Origin: Bacillota bacterium
Lineage (GTDB): Bacteria > Bacillota > Clostridia > Acetivibrionales > DTU013
Assembly: GCA_023433505.1 (NCBI GenBank)
Contig: JAEZCO010000076.1
Span: 1 to 64,000 of the forward strand
DNA: 64,000 bases
Direction of reading: 5' to 3'
Shown: positions 1 through 7,692 of the stretch, in pieces
Numbering within the stretch: position 1 is the stretch's first letter
Layout: each line of letters starts with the position of its first letter
The notes under the pieces: model-generated
The model's input: only the letters and a program-made list of their open reading frames with translations
Told to the model about the DNA's origin: nothing
Database searches by the model: none
Position numbers and translations under genes: made by a program

Positions 1-122
1 CCTCCCCGTGATTTGTAGTGTACCGAAATCCCTATGAACTTGATTATAAATTAAATAACGCTCAAAGGCACCTTTTCATTACGTTTTGTGCCTTGAGCGA
101 AGCGAAAGGAATGAATATAAAT

Positions 123-1877
123 ATGAAAATAACGGGTTTTATAAAAAAACTACTCACCGGCTTTTATGCAAGTATCCGGCGCTTCCCTGCCACTTTATGC
201 TTCTCGGCGGCAACTGCGGTGATGATGATTGTTGTCAATGAACTGCAGTCCACAGCCGGACAGGAAACCCTGGATATATTGAATCGGATAGCCATGGTTC
301 TGGCTTTGGGAATTCCTCTGTCCCTATGCATTACACACGTATTTGAGCGGAAAGAAAATATGAACCCCGCCGAAAAGCTTCTATTGAGCCTTGCAGGCGC
401 AGCAGTCCTGGCGCTTTACTATTTCTTCCTGCTCCCCGATTTTAAAATGGTTGCTGTATCGCGCTATATTGCTGTAAGTCTCGCATTATATATTATTTTC
501 CTGCTGTTGCCCTACTTTTACAAACGGGACAATTTCGAGCTGTATATCATGAAGCTTTTCCTCCGGTTCTGGGTTACAGCCCTGTATTCCGGTGTGCTTT
601 TTGCGGGAATGGCGGCAATACTTTTTACCATCGACCGGCTGCTGCAAATCAATGTAACCGACAAAATGTATCTGAACGTCTGGATTGTTATTGCAGGGGT
701 ATTCGCACCTGCCTTTTTCCTTGGAGGGATCCCCGCCTTTCACCAGCAATTGGAGAAGGAGGACTATTCAAAGCTTCTCCGGATCCTGCTGCTTTATATT
801 ATAATGCCTCTTATAACCGTGTATACGGCAATCCTGTATATTTATTTTGCAAAAGCCATCATCACACTGACATGGCCTGAGGGTCTGGTGGCACATCTTG
901 TGCTATGGTATTCTGTTATAAGCGCAGCAGTGATTTTCCTGACCACGCCGCTGCGTGAGATAAATCGATGGGTTCGTATCTTTATTTTCTGGTTTGTGAA
1001 ATTAATACTGCCGATTCTGGTCATTATGTTTGTTTCCATCGGTATCCGGATCAATGCCTACGGGATTACTGAAAACCGCTATTTCGTGGTAGCTCTCGGA
1101 CTCTGGGTAACGGGAGTAATGGTCTATCTCAATCTGGCGAAAAACAGGCGGAATATCGTAATGCCCATCACTCTGGCCATGATAGCACTTCTTTCCGTCT
1201 TCGGCCCCTGGAGCGCTTATTCCGTATCAAAGCTGAGCCAGAGCATGCGGTTTGAAAACATACTGACAAGAAATGGCATGCTGAAGGATCATTTAGCAAC
1301 AAAGCCTGCCGGAGAGATTGCAGAAAATGATAAAAATGAAATCAGCGAAATATTGCTGTATTTCTCCAACAAGCACAGCCTGGAGGATTTGAAATACCTG
1401 CCGTCCGGTTTTAAGCTGGAAAATATGGAGAACACCTTCGGCTTTCCTTTTCAGCAAAAAGGCTATTTGCCGCAGAATAACGGATACTTTAATTACAGCA
1501 GCGGATGGCTTGACCACCCGGTGGATATCAAAGGGTACGATTATCTGTTCGACTACCGGAATAATTATGAGGTTAAGACGTCCAAATCGGGAGACCTGGA
1601 GATTTCGTATGACAACCGGACATTTGAAATAGAGATATTGAACAAAGGCAAGGAAATTTATACTAGTAATTTGTCCGATTTCGTAAGGAAGCTTTATGAC
1701 AAGTACAGTACTACGGAGCATCTTACAATAACCCAGGAGGATATGGCCTACACCGTGGAGGGTACGGAGGTTGATCTTAAATTTATCATTTACAGCACCT
1801 TTGGCAGGGTTGAATCCACCTCTGACAAATTAACTCTGGACGGAATTGACTTCTCGGTCCTGGTGAAGATGAAGTAG
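123..1877 (+). CDS. DUF4153 family multi-pass membrane protein
   Basis: About eleven hydrophobic segments fill the first ~400 residues, followed by a soluble C-terminal tail of ~180 residues. This layout and the N-terminal 'RRFPATLCF' region resemble the DUF4153 membrane protein family, whose function is unknown. I chose the ATG at 123 because the AAAGGA at 104-110 is correctly placed for it (12 nt). The in-frame ATG at 111 abuts that motif, and the more upstream GTG at 18 has no ribosome binding site. The gene stands alone, 130-150 bp before an AT-rich gene of different composition. The membrane topology is visible; the family name is recognition from memory. Confidence 0.75.
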   Translation: MKITGFIKKLLTGFYASIRRFPATLCFSAATAVMMIVVNELQSTAGQETLDILNRIAMVLALGIPLSLCITHVFERKENMNPAEKLLLSLAGAAVLALYYFFLLPDFKMVAVSRYIAVSLALYIIFLLLPYFYKRDNFELYIMKLFLRFWVTALYSGVLFAGMAAILFTIDRLLQINVTDKMYLNVWIVIAGVFAPAFFLGGIPAFHQQLEKEDYSKLLRILLLYIIMPLITVYTAILYIYFAKAIITLTWPEGLVAHLVLWYSVISAAVIFLTTPLREINRWVRIFIFWFVKLILPILVIMFVSIGIRINAYGITENRYFVVALGLWVTGVMVYLNLAKNRRNIVMPITLAMIALLSVFGPWSAYSVSKLSQSMRFENILTRNGMLKDHLATKPAGEIAENDKNEISEILLYFSNKHSLEDLKYLPSGFKLENMENTFGFPFQQKGYLPQNNGYFNYSSGWLDHPVDIKGYDYLFDYRNNYEVKTSKSGDLEISYDNRTFEIEILNKGKEIYTSNLSDFVRKLYDKYSTTEHLTITQEDMAYTVEGTEVDLKFIIYSTFGRVESTSDKLTLDGIDFSVLVKMK

Positions 1878-2025
1878 ACGTTATTATAGGGTGCCGGCAC
1901 AAATTATGTTTATCGACATCTACAAAGACAAAAGGGCAGTTATGCATCTTTGCAGGATATTGTGTACTTATGATTAAAAATGTGAAGTTAGAAAATTTAT
2001 ATACTGCATGGGAGGGGATATTATC

Positions 2026-2913
2026 TTGAAGTTCAAATTATTTATTATAGGATTATTTGCTATTATAATCGTTATAATAGCAGGTCAGTTTTATTTCAAA
2101 GGAAAGGATACTACAATTTATTGGATAAGAGATCTTAATTATCAAGAAAGTCAGATTCATGACATCTCAATTGGTCTTTTGAATCCCTGTCCTTCTATTC
2201 CTGTAAAGATTGATGATAATGAAGTTGAATTGCTGTTTGATACAGGAAATGGAGCAGGAATATTTATAACAACAGCTCTTGAAGGAAAAATAGATTATGA
2301 AATAGCAGGGAAAACGACAGAACTTAATGCTGATGGGACGTATAGAGGCGAGGGGAAATCCATCTTATTAAAAAGTGTCAATGTATTTGGTGAAGAATAT
2401 TCAAATGCTATAGCATCACTTATTGATTGGAAAATGCACGGATTCTTCAAAAATAATGGGGGAATTGGCCTTGGGTACTTCAAGAATAAAGTAGTTACTC
2501 TAGATTATAAGAACAAGAAGATAGCAGTCAGTAGTAAAGCTTTAGATTATAACAAACTACAAAAGGATAAATACTGGGTAATACCGCTTATAAGCTCAGA
2601 CTTAAGTAATGAGAAGGAGTTGTTATTTTTTGAAGGGGAAGTGAATGGGGAAAAAAGTACTATATATTTAGATACTGGTTCAACTCGTTCATTTATAAAT
2701 CTTGAAGATACTAAAGATGCTGAGTTGGGAGTAAAATTAGGTAATAAAACATATAAATTTAATCGTAATAAATTGAAATATGATGAGATCGGATTTAAAG
2801 ATAAATTTAAATATCCTTTAAGGTTTGCAATCAACTCGGATTTATTAAAATCTAACCATTTTGTTATAATTATTGATAAGATACAGAATAACATAATTAT
2901 TTCTCAGAATTAA
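2026..2913 (+). CDS. Membrane-anchored retropepsin-like aspartyl protease homologue
   Basis: A single N-terminal transmembrane segment (residues ~2-22) is followed by an exported domain with two Asp-Thr-Gly signatures, LFDTGNGAG (~residue 70) and YLDTGSTRSF (~residue 215). That is the arrangement expected of the two half-sites of a single-chain pepsin/retropepsin-type aspartyl protease. The start is taken as TTG at 2026, with GGAGGGG 8 nt upstream; the ATG at 2008 lies before this site. Codon use is much more AT-rich than the flanking genes, suggesting separate acquisition. A truncated relative with the same TTG-start arrangement lies at 59177-59407. Proteolytic activity is inferred from the two DTG motifs only. 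Confidence 0.6.
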   Translation: MKFKLFIIGLFAIIIVIIAGQFYFKGKDTTIYWIRDLNYQESQIHDISIGLLNPCPSIPVKIDDNEVELLFDTGNGAGIFITTALEGKIDYEIAGKTTELNADGTYRGEGKSILLKSVNVFGEEYSNAIASLIDWKMHGFFKNNGGIGLGYFKNKVVTLDYKNKKIAVSSKALDYNKLQKDKYWVIPLISSDLSNEKELLFFEGEVNGEKSTIYLDTGSTRSFINLEDTKDAELGVKLGNKTYKFNRNKLKYDEIGFKDKFKYPLRFAINSDLLKSNHFVIIIDKIQNNIIISQN

Positions 2914-2959
2914 TCACATTCTAGGGTATAGAAAAATTAACTGCTGAGGTTAACGGGCC

Positions 2960-3073
2960 ATGGCAATAGAAGGAATGCCACTTACGCAGTCTGATAAGGA
3001 TAGCATCAGATATTGCACAGGAAATGATAACCAGGTTAAATCAAATAGAATACGATCAAATAGACGGTACTGA
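2960..3073 (+). pseudogene. Remnant of a VbhA-type antitoxin N-terminus
   Basis: The 37-codon frame begins MAIEGMPLTQSDKDSIRYC, which closely resembles the conserved N-terminal helix of small antitoxins of the VbhA family that inhibit Fic-type AMP-transferases. After about 21 codons the family resemblance stops, and the frame runs into the 3' end of the convergent permease gene and ends at 3071-3073. A GAGGT lies 10 nt upstream of the ATG. No Fic toxin is encoded nearby. I read it as the broken front of an antitoxin gene; expression is possible but function is doubtful. Confidence 0.4.
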
Positions 3074-4310
3074 TCGCTATGGTCAGAAGCATTACGGGGA
3101 ATGCCACCTTGAAATATTTACCGAAGGTGATCTTGTGTCCTGCCTCTTCCGCTATGCCTGATGCCACAACGTTGGCGCTGGCGCCAATAATCGTGCCGTT
3201 TCCGCCGAGACAGGCCCCCAGCGAAAGCGCCAACCACAGCGGTCCCAGATCCGTGATGCCAAGAGTGCCCATGGCTTGAATCAACGGTATCATGGTAGCT
3301 ACGAAGGGTATATTGTCAATAAAGGCGGATGCAATTGCAGAGACCCAGAGAACCGCCAGCGTTGTGGTAAAAATATTGCCTCCGGTGAGGTCCATGACCC
3401 CCCTGGCAAGCATCTTCAAAATTCCGGCTTTTTCTATTCCGCCTACCAGCATAAACAAGCCTGCAAAGAAAAAGATGGTCTTCCATTCGACTTCCTTGAA
3501 AACATGCTCTATTTTTACCTTTGCAATAAGCATTAATAGCACTGCGCCACAAATTGCCACGGTCGAAGATTCAATATGTAATACTCCGTGGAGAATGAAG
3601 CCCAATAGGGTCAGCCCCAAGACAGCCAGGCACTTTTTTAACAGGACCTTGTCCTTAATTGCCTCGTTTTCATTCAATTCTAGTGCCTTTTTCTTGTATT
3701 TATCGCTGGTATGCAGTTGTTTGCGGTATATCAGCACAAAGGTAATTGTGGTAATTGCAAGGATGGGTAAAATAATGGGGGTATTGTTCTTTAGAAACTC
3801 CATAAAGCCCAATCCGGTTTTTGCGCCGATCATTATGTTCGGGGGATCTCCGATTAAGGTTGCCGAACCGCCAACATTGGAGGCAAATACTTCGCTTATG
3901 ATAAGAGGAATGGGGTTTAGTCTCAGATCTTTTGCCACACTCAAGGTTATGGGCAAAATAAGGAGAATTGTCGTTACATTATCGAGGAAAGCGGACAATA
4001 TGCCGGTAATTAGCGACATTAGCGCAACTATAAGCCACGGCTCGCCTTTTGATACCTTGCAGGCTTTGATGGCAAGAAACTGAAACACGCCTGTGCGCTG
4101 TGTTATAAATACCATTACCATCATGCTGATCAACAGGCCCAACGTGTTAAAATCAATTGCCCTGAAAGCTTCCTCCTGATTCAGGATTCCCAGAAGCACC
4201 ATAAGCGCTGCGCCGGCCAGTGCTATGACAGTCCTGTCGAGCTTTTCCGAAATAATTATGGCATAGACCGCAATAAATATCAGTGCCGCTGCCATTGCAA
4301 GGGTGGTCAT
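3036..4310 (-). CDS. ArsB/NhaD-type (ion transporter superfamily) permease
   Basis: The 424-aa integral membrane protein has about ten to twelve hydrophobic segments. It carries the paired hallmarks of the ArsB/NhaD branch of the ion transporter superfamily: the first-half signature FLDNVTTILLILP followed by SNVGGSATLIGDPPN, and the second-half repeat SAFIDNIPFVATMIP followed by GGNGTIIGASANVV. Such proteins exchange Na+/H+, arsenite or organic anions. No ArsR or other arsenic gene is nearby, so the substrate cannot be assigned. The start has AAGGAG 8 nt upstream. The gene is followed 265 bp later by another minus-strand membrane protein, probably not in the same operon. Confidence 0.85.
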   Translation of the reverse strand: MTTLAMAAALIFIAVYAIIISEKLDRTVIALAGAALMVLLGILNQEEAFRAIDFNTLGLLISMMVMVFITQRTGVFQFLAIKACKVSKGEPWLIVALMSLITGILSAFLDNVTTILLILPITLSVAKDLRLNPIPLIISEVFASNVGGSATLIGDPPNIMIGAKTGLGFMEFLKNNTPIILPILAITTITFVLIYRKQLHTSDKYKKKALELNENEAIKDKVLLKKCLAVLGLTLLGFILHGVLHIESSTVAICGAVLLMLIAKVKIEHVFKEVEWKTIFFFAGLFMLVGGIEKAGILKMLARGVMDLTGGNIFTTTLAVLWVSAIASAFIDNIPFVATMIPLIQAMGTLGITDLGPLWLALSLGACLGGNGTIIGASANVVASGIAEEAGHKITFGKYFKVAFPVMLLTIAISTVYLIVFYLI

Positions 4311-4575
4311 TGTTTTTTCTCCTTTTGCAGCATCCTGCTTTGTACATTATTCAATTTTACAAAAAGCATCCGCTTTAGGCAATACCTCCTTACATTATTT
4401 TGATACGATTTTCTCCCGCATTCTTCAGGCAGCAGACAGGATGATGAAAAAAACTGCGGGGCATTTCTGAAATCAGGTTTGAAAATAGGTTTAAACTGCA
4501 GACCTGCAGCCCTTTCCGAGCTGCTGCCCATAGAATATTATAAATACCCAGCTTATCCTCCACAGGCTATAAATA

Positions 4576-5211
4576 TTATTTCGCGCTATTCTTTTGTTTT
4601 TCCATGATTTTGTTCATAAGCCCTTTTAGCGCTACTGCCAAAATGATATACATAGGGTATGAGTACAGATGTCTCCAGTTGTTCATCTGATAGATGTCCA
4701 GCAGAATAGCGAGGGACTCCGCAACAAAGGCAAGAAGAAGGGACATGACCGTGGCGGCTATCGTAAAGGATCTCCAACTGACAAAATATTGGTATAGCAG
4801 CATATAGGTTATTGGGAGAAAGCAATAATCCGTTACGATCAATGGGGAGATGAGCGGCACCAAATCAACGGAATATCCCCACAGGACATATTCGCATCCG
4901 ATGATGTCGATGATCGTGGCTATTAAGGATACCATAGCTCCATAGGTTATTATTTCATGTAATCTCGTTTTGTCTACGCGCTTCCACCATATAAACCAGA
5001 TTGCAACAACCAAAATCAGCATTAACCACCATGCCAATGAAAATAAGTTATTATTATACCAATAATCAAAATACATATCTCTCAATTTTATCCGGACTTG
5101 TACTACATCTTTCCATGCATCACTGCTGCTATGTGTCGCAAACCAATTATTCATCGGCATAAATTTACCATCCAGTTGAAAATATAAATTTTGTTTACTT
5201 ATTTTACCCAC
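4576..5211 (-). CDS. CBO0543-like small multi-pass membrane protein
   Basis: After a polar N-terminus, the protein has five to six closely spaced hydrophobic segments. The tract LHEIITYGAMVSLIATIIDI followed by YEYVLWGYS-like and 'LPITYMLLYQYF' blocks matches the clostridial/bacillar CBO0543 family of unknown function. The start is uncertain. The GTG at 5211 gives the longest frame but has no convincing Shine-Dalgarno, while the family usually begins nearer the 'MYFDYWYNNNLF' segment (ATG at 5074-5076). No function can be inferred from the neighbours. Confidence 0.6.
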   Translation of the reverse strand: MGKISKQNLYFQLDGKFMPMNNWFATHSSSDAWKDVVQVRIKLRDMYFDYWYNNNLFSLAWWLMLILVVAIWFIWWKRVDKTRLHEIITYGAMVSLIATIIDIIGCEYVLWGYSVDLVPLISPLIVTDYCFLPITYMLLYQYFVSWRSFTIAATVMSLLLAFVAESLAILLDIYQMNNWRHLYSYPMYIILAVALKGLMNKIMEKQKNSAK

Positions 5212-5378
5212 GGAAAGACATTAAATTCAGAACAGATTACAATTATCCTTTACCAGTAAAACCAATATATTTCTATCCCGTATCGGGATAAAATAATTAA
5301 GCTGCAGGGAAGGATTTGAACGGATTGCAAATTATCCGGCGTTTCGATAAAAGGCCCCCTCTCCGGACAATGGCCGGA

Positions 5379-6500
5379 TCAGAAGGTTTCTTTAATATAA
5401 AGGAATTTGGTCTGGGAAAGATCAACATCCGAATAGAGATTCCGGATATCGGACCTGTCTTTGCGGAATATTCTCACCACCGGGCTTTGCGGCAGGAGCC
5501 TGTTTTGCCCGATAACAATGCCTCTGTGATTCGTGTTTAAAACGATGCCTGACCCATTGGGATAAAGTGCCAGATGGGAAACAAACTTTTCCATGATATC
5601 CGGATCAAAATGAGTGTTGCCCAGTTGGGCAATCTGCCGGTATACCTTGTCCGGAGAGAACTTTCTTTTATATACCCTGTCGTTGGAGATGGCGTCATAG
5701 ACGTCAGCTATGGCCACAACACGCGAAAACAGGGGTATTTTATCACCCTTCAGCTTCATGGGATAACCAGAACCGTCATATTTTTCATGATGATGCAATG
5801 CAATGGATGCGACTTCCTCCGGCAAATCGATTTTGGAAAGGATCTCATACCCGTATTCGGTATGCTTTTTAATTTCATCAAATTCCGATCTTGTCAGCTT
5901 TGAAGGCTTTTTTAGAACATTATCCGGGATGATGGCTTTGCCGATATCATGAAGCATTGCTCCTGTCCCGAGATTCTCCAGCTCCTTCTTTTCAAGGCTC
6001 AGATCAATACCGACGATAAGAGACAGGACACTGACATTGACGGAATGCTCATAGGTATAATCATCGATGGCCCTCAGCTGCGACAGGGTAAGAACGATTT
6101 CCCGCCTGGAGAGCAGTTGTTCAATGATACTTTCAACAATTTTATATATTTTGTCAATATTTATATGGCTGTGAACGCTGTACCGGACCATGATCTTTTT
6201 GACCTGCATACGGGCTTGAACCCTTGTCTTCTCATAAATCACATCATCAATGGGAAGATTTCTCTGTTCATCTTCTGCAAGCTTGCTGTACTCCTCGTTT
6301 TCTTCTTCTGCACTTTCCTCATGACTTTCTTCCACGTAGAGTTCGCTAATTCCTATATCCTCCAATTGCTTGATAAATCTGTCCATAATGACAGTGCCTT
6401 TGGAAACAAGCATTGTTCCATAGCTGTTATAAATGTCTTTAGCTATAACCGTTCCCGGACTTATGTCATCAAGATAAATCTTCTGCATTTCCCCCGCCAT
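5379..6500 (-). CDS. HD-GYP domain cyclic-di-GMP phosphodiesterase
   Basis: The N-terminal ~120 residues resemble the small domain often fused to HD-GYP modules, with an acidic linker SHEESAEEENEEYS. The C-terminal half is an HD-GYP phosphohydrolase: the metal-binding HDIGK in AMLHDIGKAIIPDNVL, then HHHEKYDGSGYP, followed by RVVAIADVYDAI. Such enzymes linearise or fully hydrolyse c-di-GMP in the cytoplasm. There is no signal peptide or membrane segment. Two starts are possible (6500 and 6488, 'MQKIYL'); the upstream AAAGGA at 11 nt favours 6500. The gene is 89 bp downstream of a transposase-like gene on the same strand, and a small inverted repeat lies in the gap. Confidence 0.9.
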   Translation of the reverse strand: MAGEMQKIYLDDISPGTVIAKDIYNSYGTMLVSKGTVIMDRFIKQLEDIGISELYVEESHEESAEEENEEYSKLAEDEQRNLPIDDVIYEKTRVQARMQVKKIMVRYSVHSHINIDKIYKIVESIIEQLLSRREIVLTLSQLRAIDDYTYEHSVNVSVLSLIVGIDLSLEKKELENLGTGAMLHDIGKAIIPDNVLKKPSKLTRSEFDEIKKHTEYGYEILSKIDLPEEVASIALHHHEKYDGSGYPMKLKGDKIPLFSRVVAIADVYDAISNDRVYKRKFSPDKVYRQIAQLGNTHFDPDIMEKFVSHLALYPNGSGIVLNTNHRGIVIGQNRLLPQSPVVRIFRKDRSDIRNLYSDVDLSQTKFLYIKETF

Positions 6501-6543
6501 CTGATGTATTTTCCTTTGTAAGGTCCGTTATATATTTCCGGTG

Positions 6544-6568
6544 AGCACTCGTCTCCTTCCGGAGTGCT
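6544..6568. repeat. Short inverted repeat AGCACTC/GAGTGCT
   Basis: Seven-base perfect arms (6544-6550 and 6562-6568) enclose 11 nt between the transposase-like gene and the HD-GYP gene. No T-run follows on the minus strand, so it is not a clear terminator. It could attenuate or stabilise the joint transcript, or be a palindrome of the kind mobilised by RAYT transposases. Confidence 0.4.
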
Positions 6569-6589
6569 GAAAAATTGTCTCCGCTTTTT

Positions 6590-7435
6590 CTACAAATGTT
6601 GCCCGGGTGGACTACTTTTATCAATACCCGCATGGGAAGATATATTATCACTGCTGTCCGGCAAACTGGCTTTTCTTACAGTTTCCCGGTTAATCCCCAG
6701 GATTTCCGCGATACTTCTCCTGGATAGATTTGACCTCTTTAAAAGATAAATGATAACGGAATCCCTTATTTTCCTGCTTTCAGGTTTTTTCAAGTCTTCG
6801 ATTGTAAGCTTGCTGCCCTTGAGGTAGTTATTAATATACTCATTGGCGTTTTCAGGGCATATCTCCTTTTCTTCGGTGATATCCAGAAATTCCTCATGGC
6901 TTTCCGCCCTGCTGTAGCCGGAAAATTCCTGCAAAGCCCTTTCCCTGTCTTTTGAAATGGAGCAAAGGACCTGTCCGCAGTCGGCCAGCTCGGTATTCTG
7001 ACCTGCATACTCCGGCCAGCTGCTCCACAAATACTGGTCCATGGAGGCGATGCCGGCCTTTTCCGGGTTCTTGTGGATAAATCTTATGACCGCACGGAGG
7101 CAGGCATCATCATTGATGGTTTCACTTTTGAAACGGTCCTGAAAAACATGGCCGGTTTTTGAGTATTTTTTGTTGAAATAGCTGGCGTAGCTGGTAGCAG
7201 CTCTTTTGAGTATCCGTGAGATATCGTCGCTGCCTTCCCGGATCACCAGATGGATATGATTGTCTAATATACAATAGGCATATATAAAGAACGCATTATC
7301 CTGCTTTTTCTCTTTCAGGATCTGCATTATTTTATTCTTGTCTTCATCATCGATGAAGATATCCTGTTTTCCGATTCCCCGGAGCAATATGTGGTATATC
7401 TGGCTATTGCCCCGCAGCCTGGCTCTTCTGGCCAT
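6590..7435 (-). CDS. REP-associated (RAYT-like) Y1 transposase with C-terminal HTH
   Basis: This is the transposase_17/Y1 HUH family. The HUH metal site is seen in DNHIHLVIREG (residues ~56-66), the fold's N-terminus in YHILLRGIGKQDIF, and the region that should hold the catalytic tyrosine in TSYASYFNKKYSKTGHVFQ. Downstream, HKNPEKAGI is typical of the family. The C-terminal ~90 residues add a helix-turn-helix of DnaA/MarR-like character (LLKRSNLSRRSIAEILGINR). The start has AGAGGT 7 nt upstream. No IS ends or target duplications flank it, so it is probably a domesticated single-copy RAYT rather than an active insertion sequence. It lies upstream of, and may be co-transcribed with, the HD-GYP gene. 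Confidence 0.8.
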   Translation of the reverse strand: MARRARLRGNSQIYHILLRGIGKQDIFIDDEDKNKIMQILKEKKQDNAFFIYAYCILDNHIHLVIREGSDDISRILKRAATSYASYFNKKYSKTGHVFQDRFKSETINDDACLRAVIRFIHKNPEKAGIASMDQYLWSSWPEYAGQNTELADCGQVLCSISKDRERALQEFSGYSRAESHEEFLDITEEKEICPENANEYINNYLKGSKLTIEDLKKPESRKIRDSVIIYLLKRSNLSRRSIAEILGINRETVRKASLPDSSDNISSHAGIDKSSPPGQHL

Positions 7436-7559
7436 CTTTGGTACCTCTTTGATGACTTAATCTTTCGTAAGTGCCAAAATACCGGCGCCATAGATTCCGC
7501 CGGATCAGGCGCATTTTCTCCTTGTGGAAGCCCACAAATGGAAACATATCCCTTTACCC

Positions 7560-7588
7560 AGTTTAACATTATTATACAGCGATGTCAA
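7560..7588 (-). promoter_or_regulatory. SigA-type promoter for the transposase/HD-GYP genes
   Basis: On the minus strand TTGACA (7583-7588) is followed after exactly 17 nt by TAAACT (7560-7565). This predicts a transcript beginning near 7553 with a ~118-nt leader before the ATG at 7435. The leader contains a GC-rich stem (GCGCC pairing with GGCGC, 7484-7520 region). I could not match it to a known riboswitch class. Confidence 0.6.
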
Positions 7589-7692
7589 TAAAACCGTCCC
7601 TTTGACAAATATTAAATTTATATTTCATATCCCTTTCCCTGGCTTCCATTTTATAATACAATTTATTCATAACCGCAAAGGGAGGGCGTAGA

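Noticed and set aside
7436..7553. Possible riboswitch in the transposase leader
   Set aside because: I compared it with GEMM, SAM, glycine, ykkC, fluoride and ydaO patterns from memory and found none of their conserved cores; only a GC-rich stem is certain.
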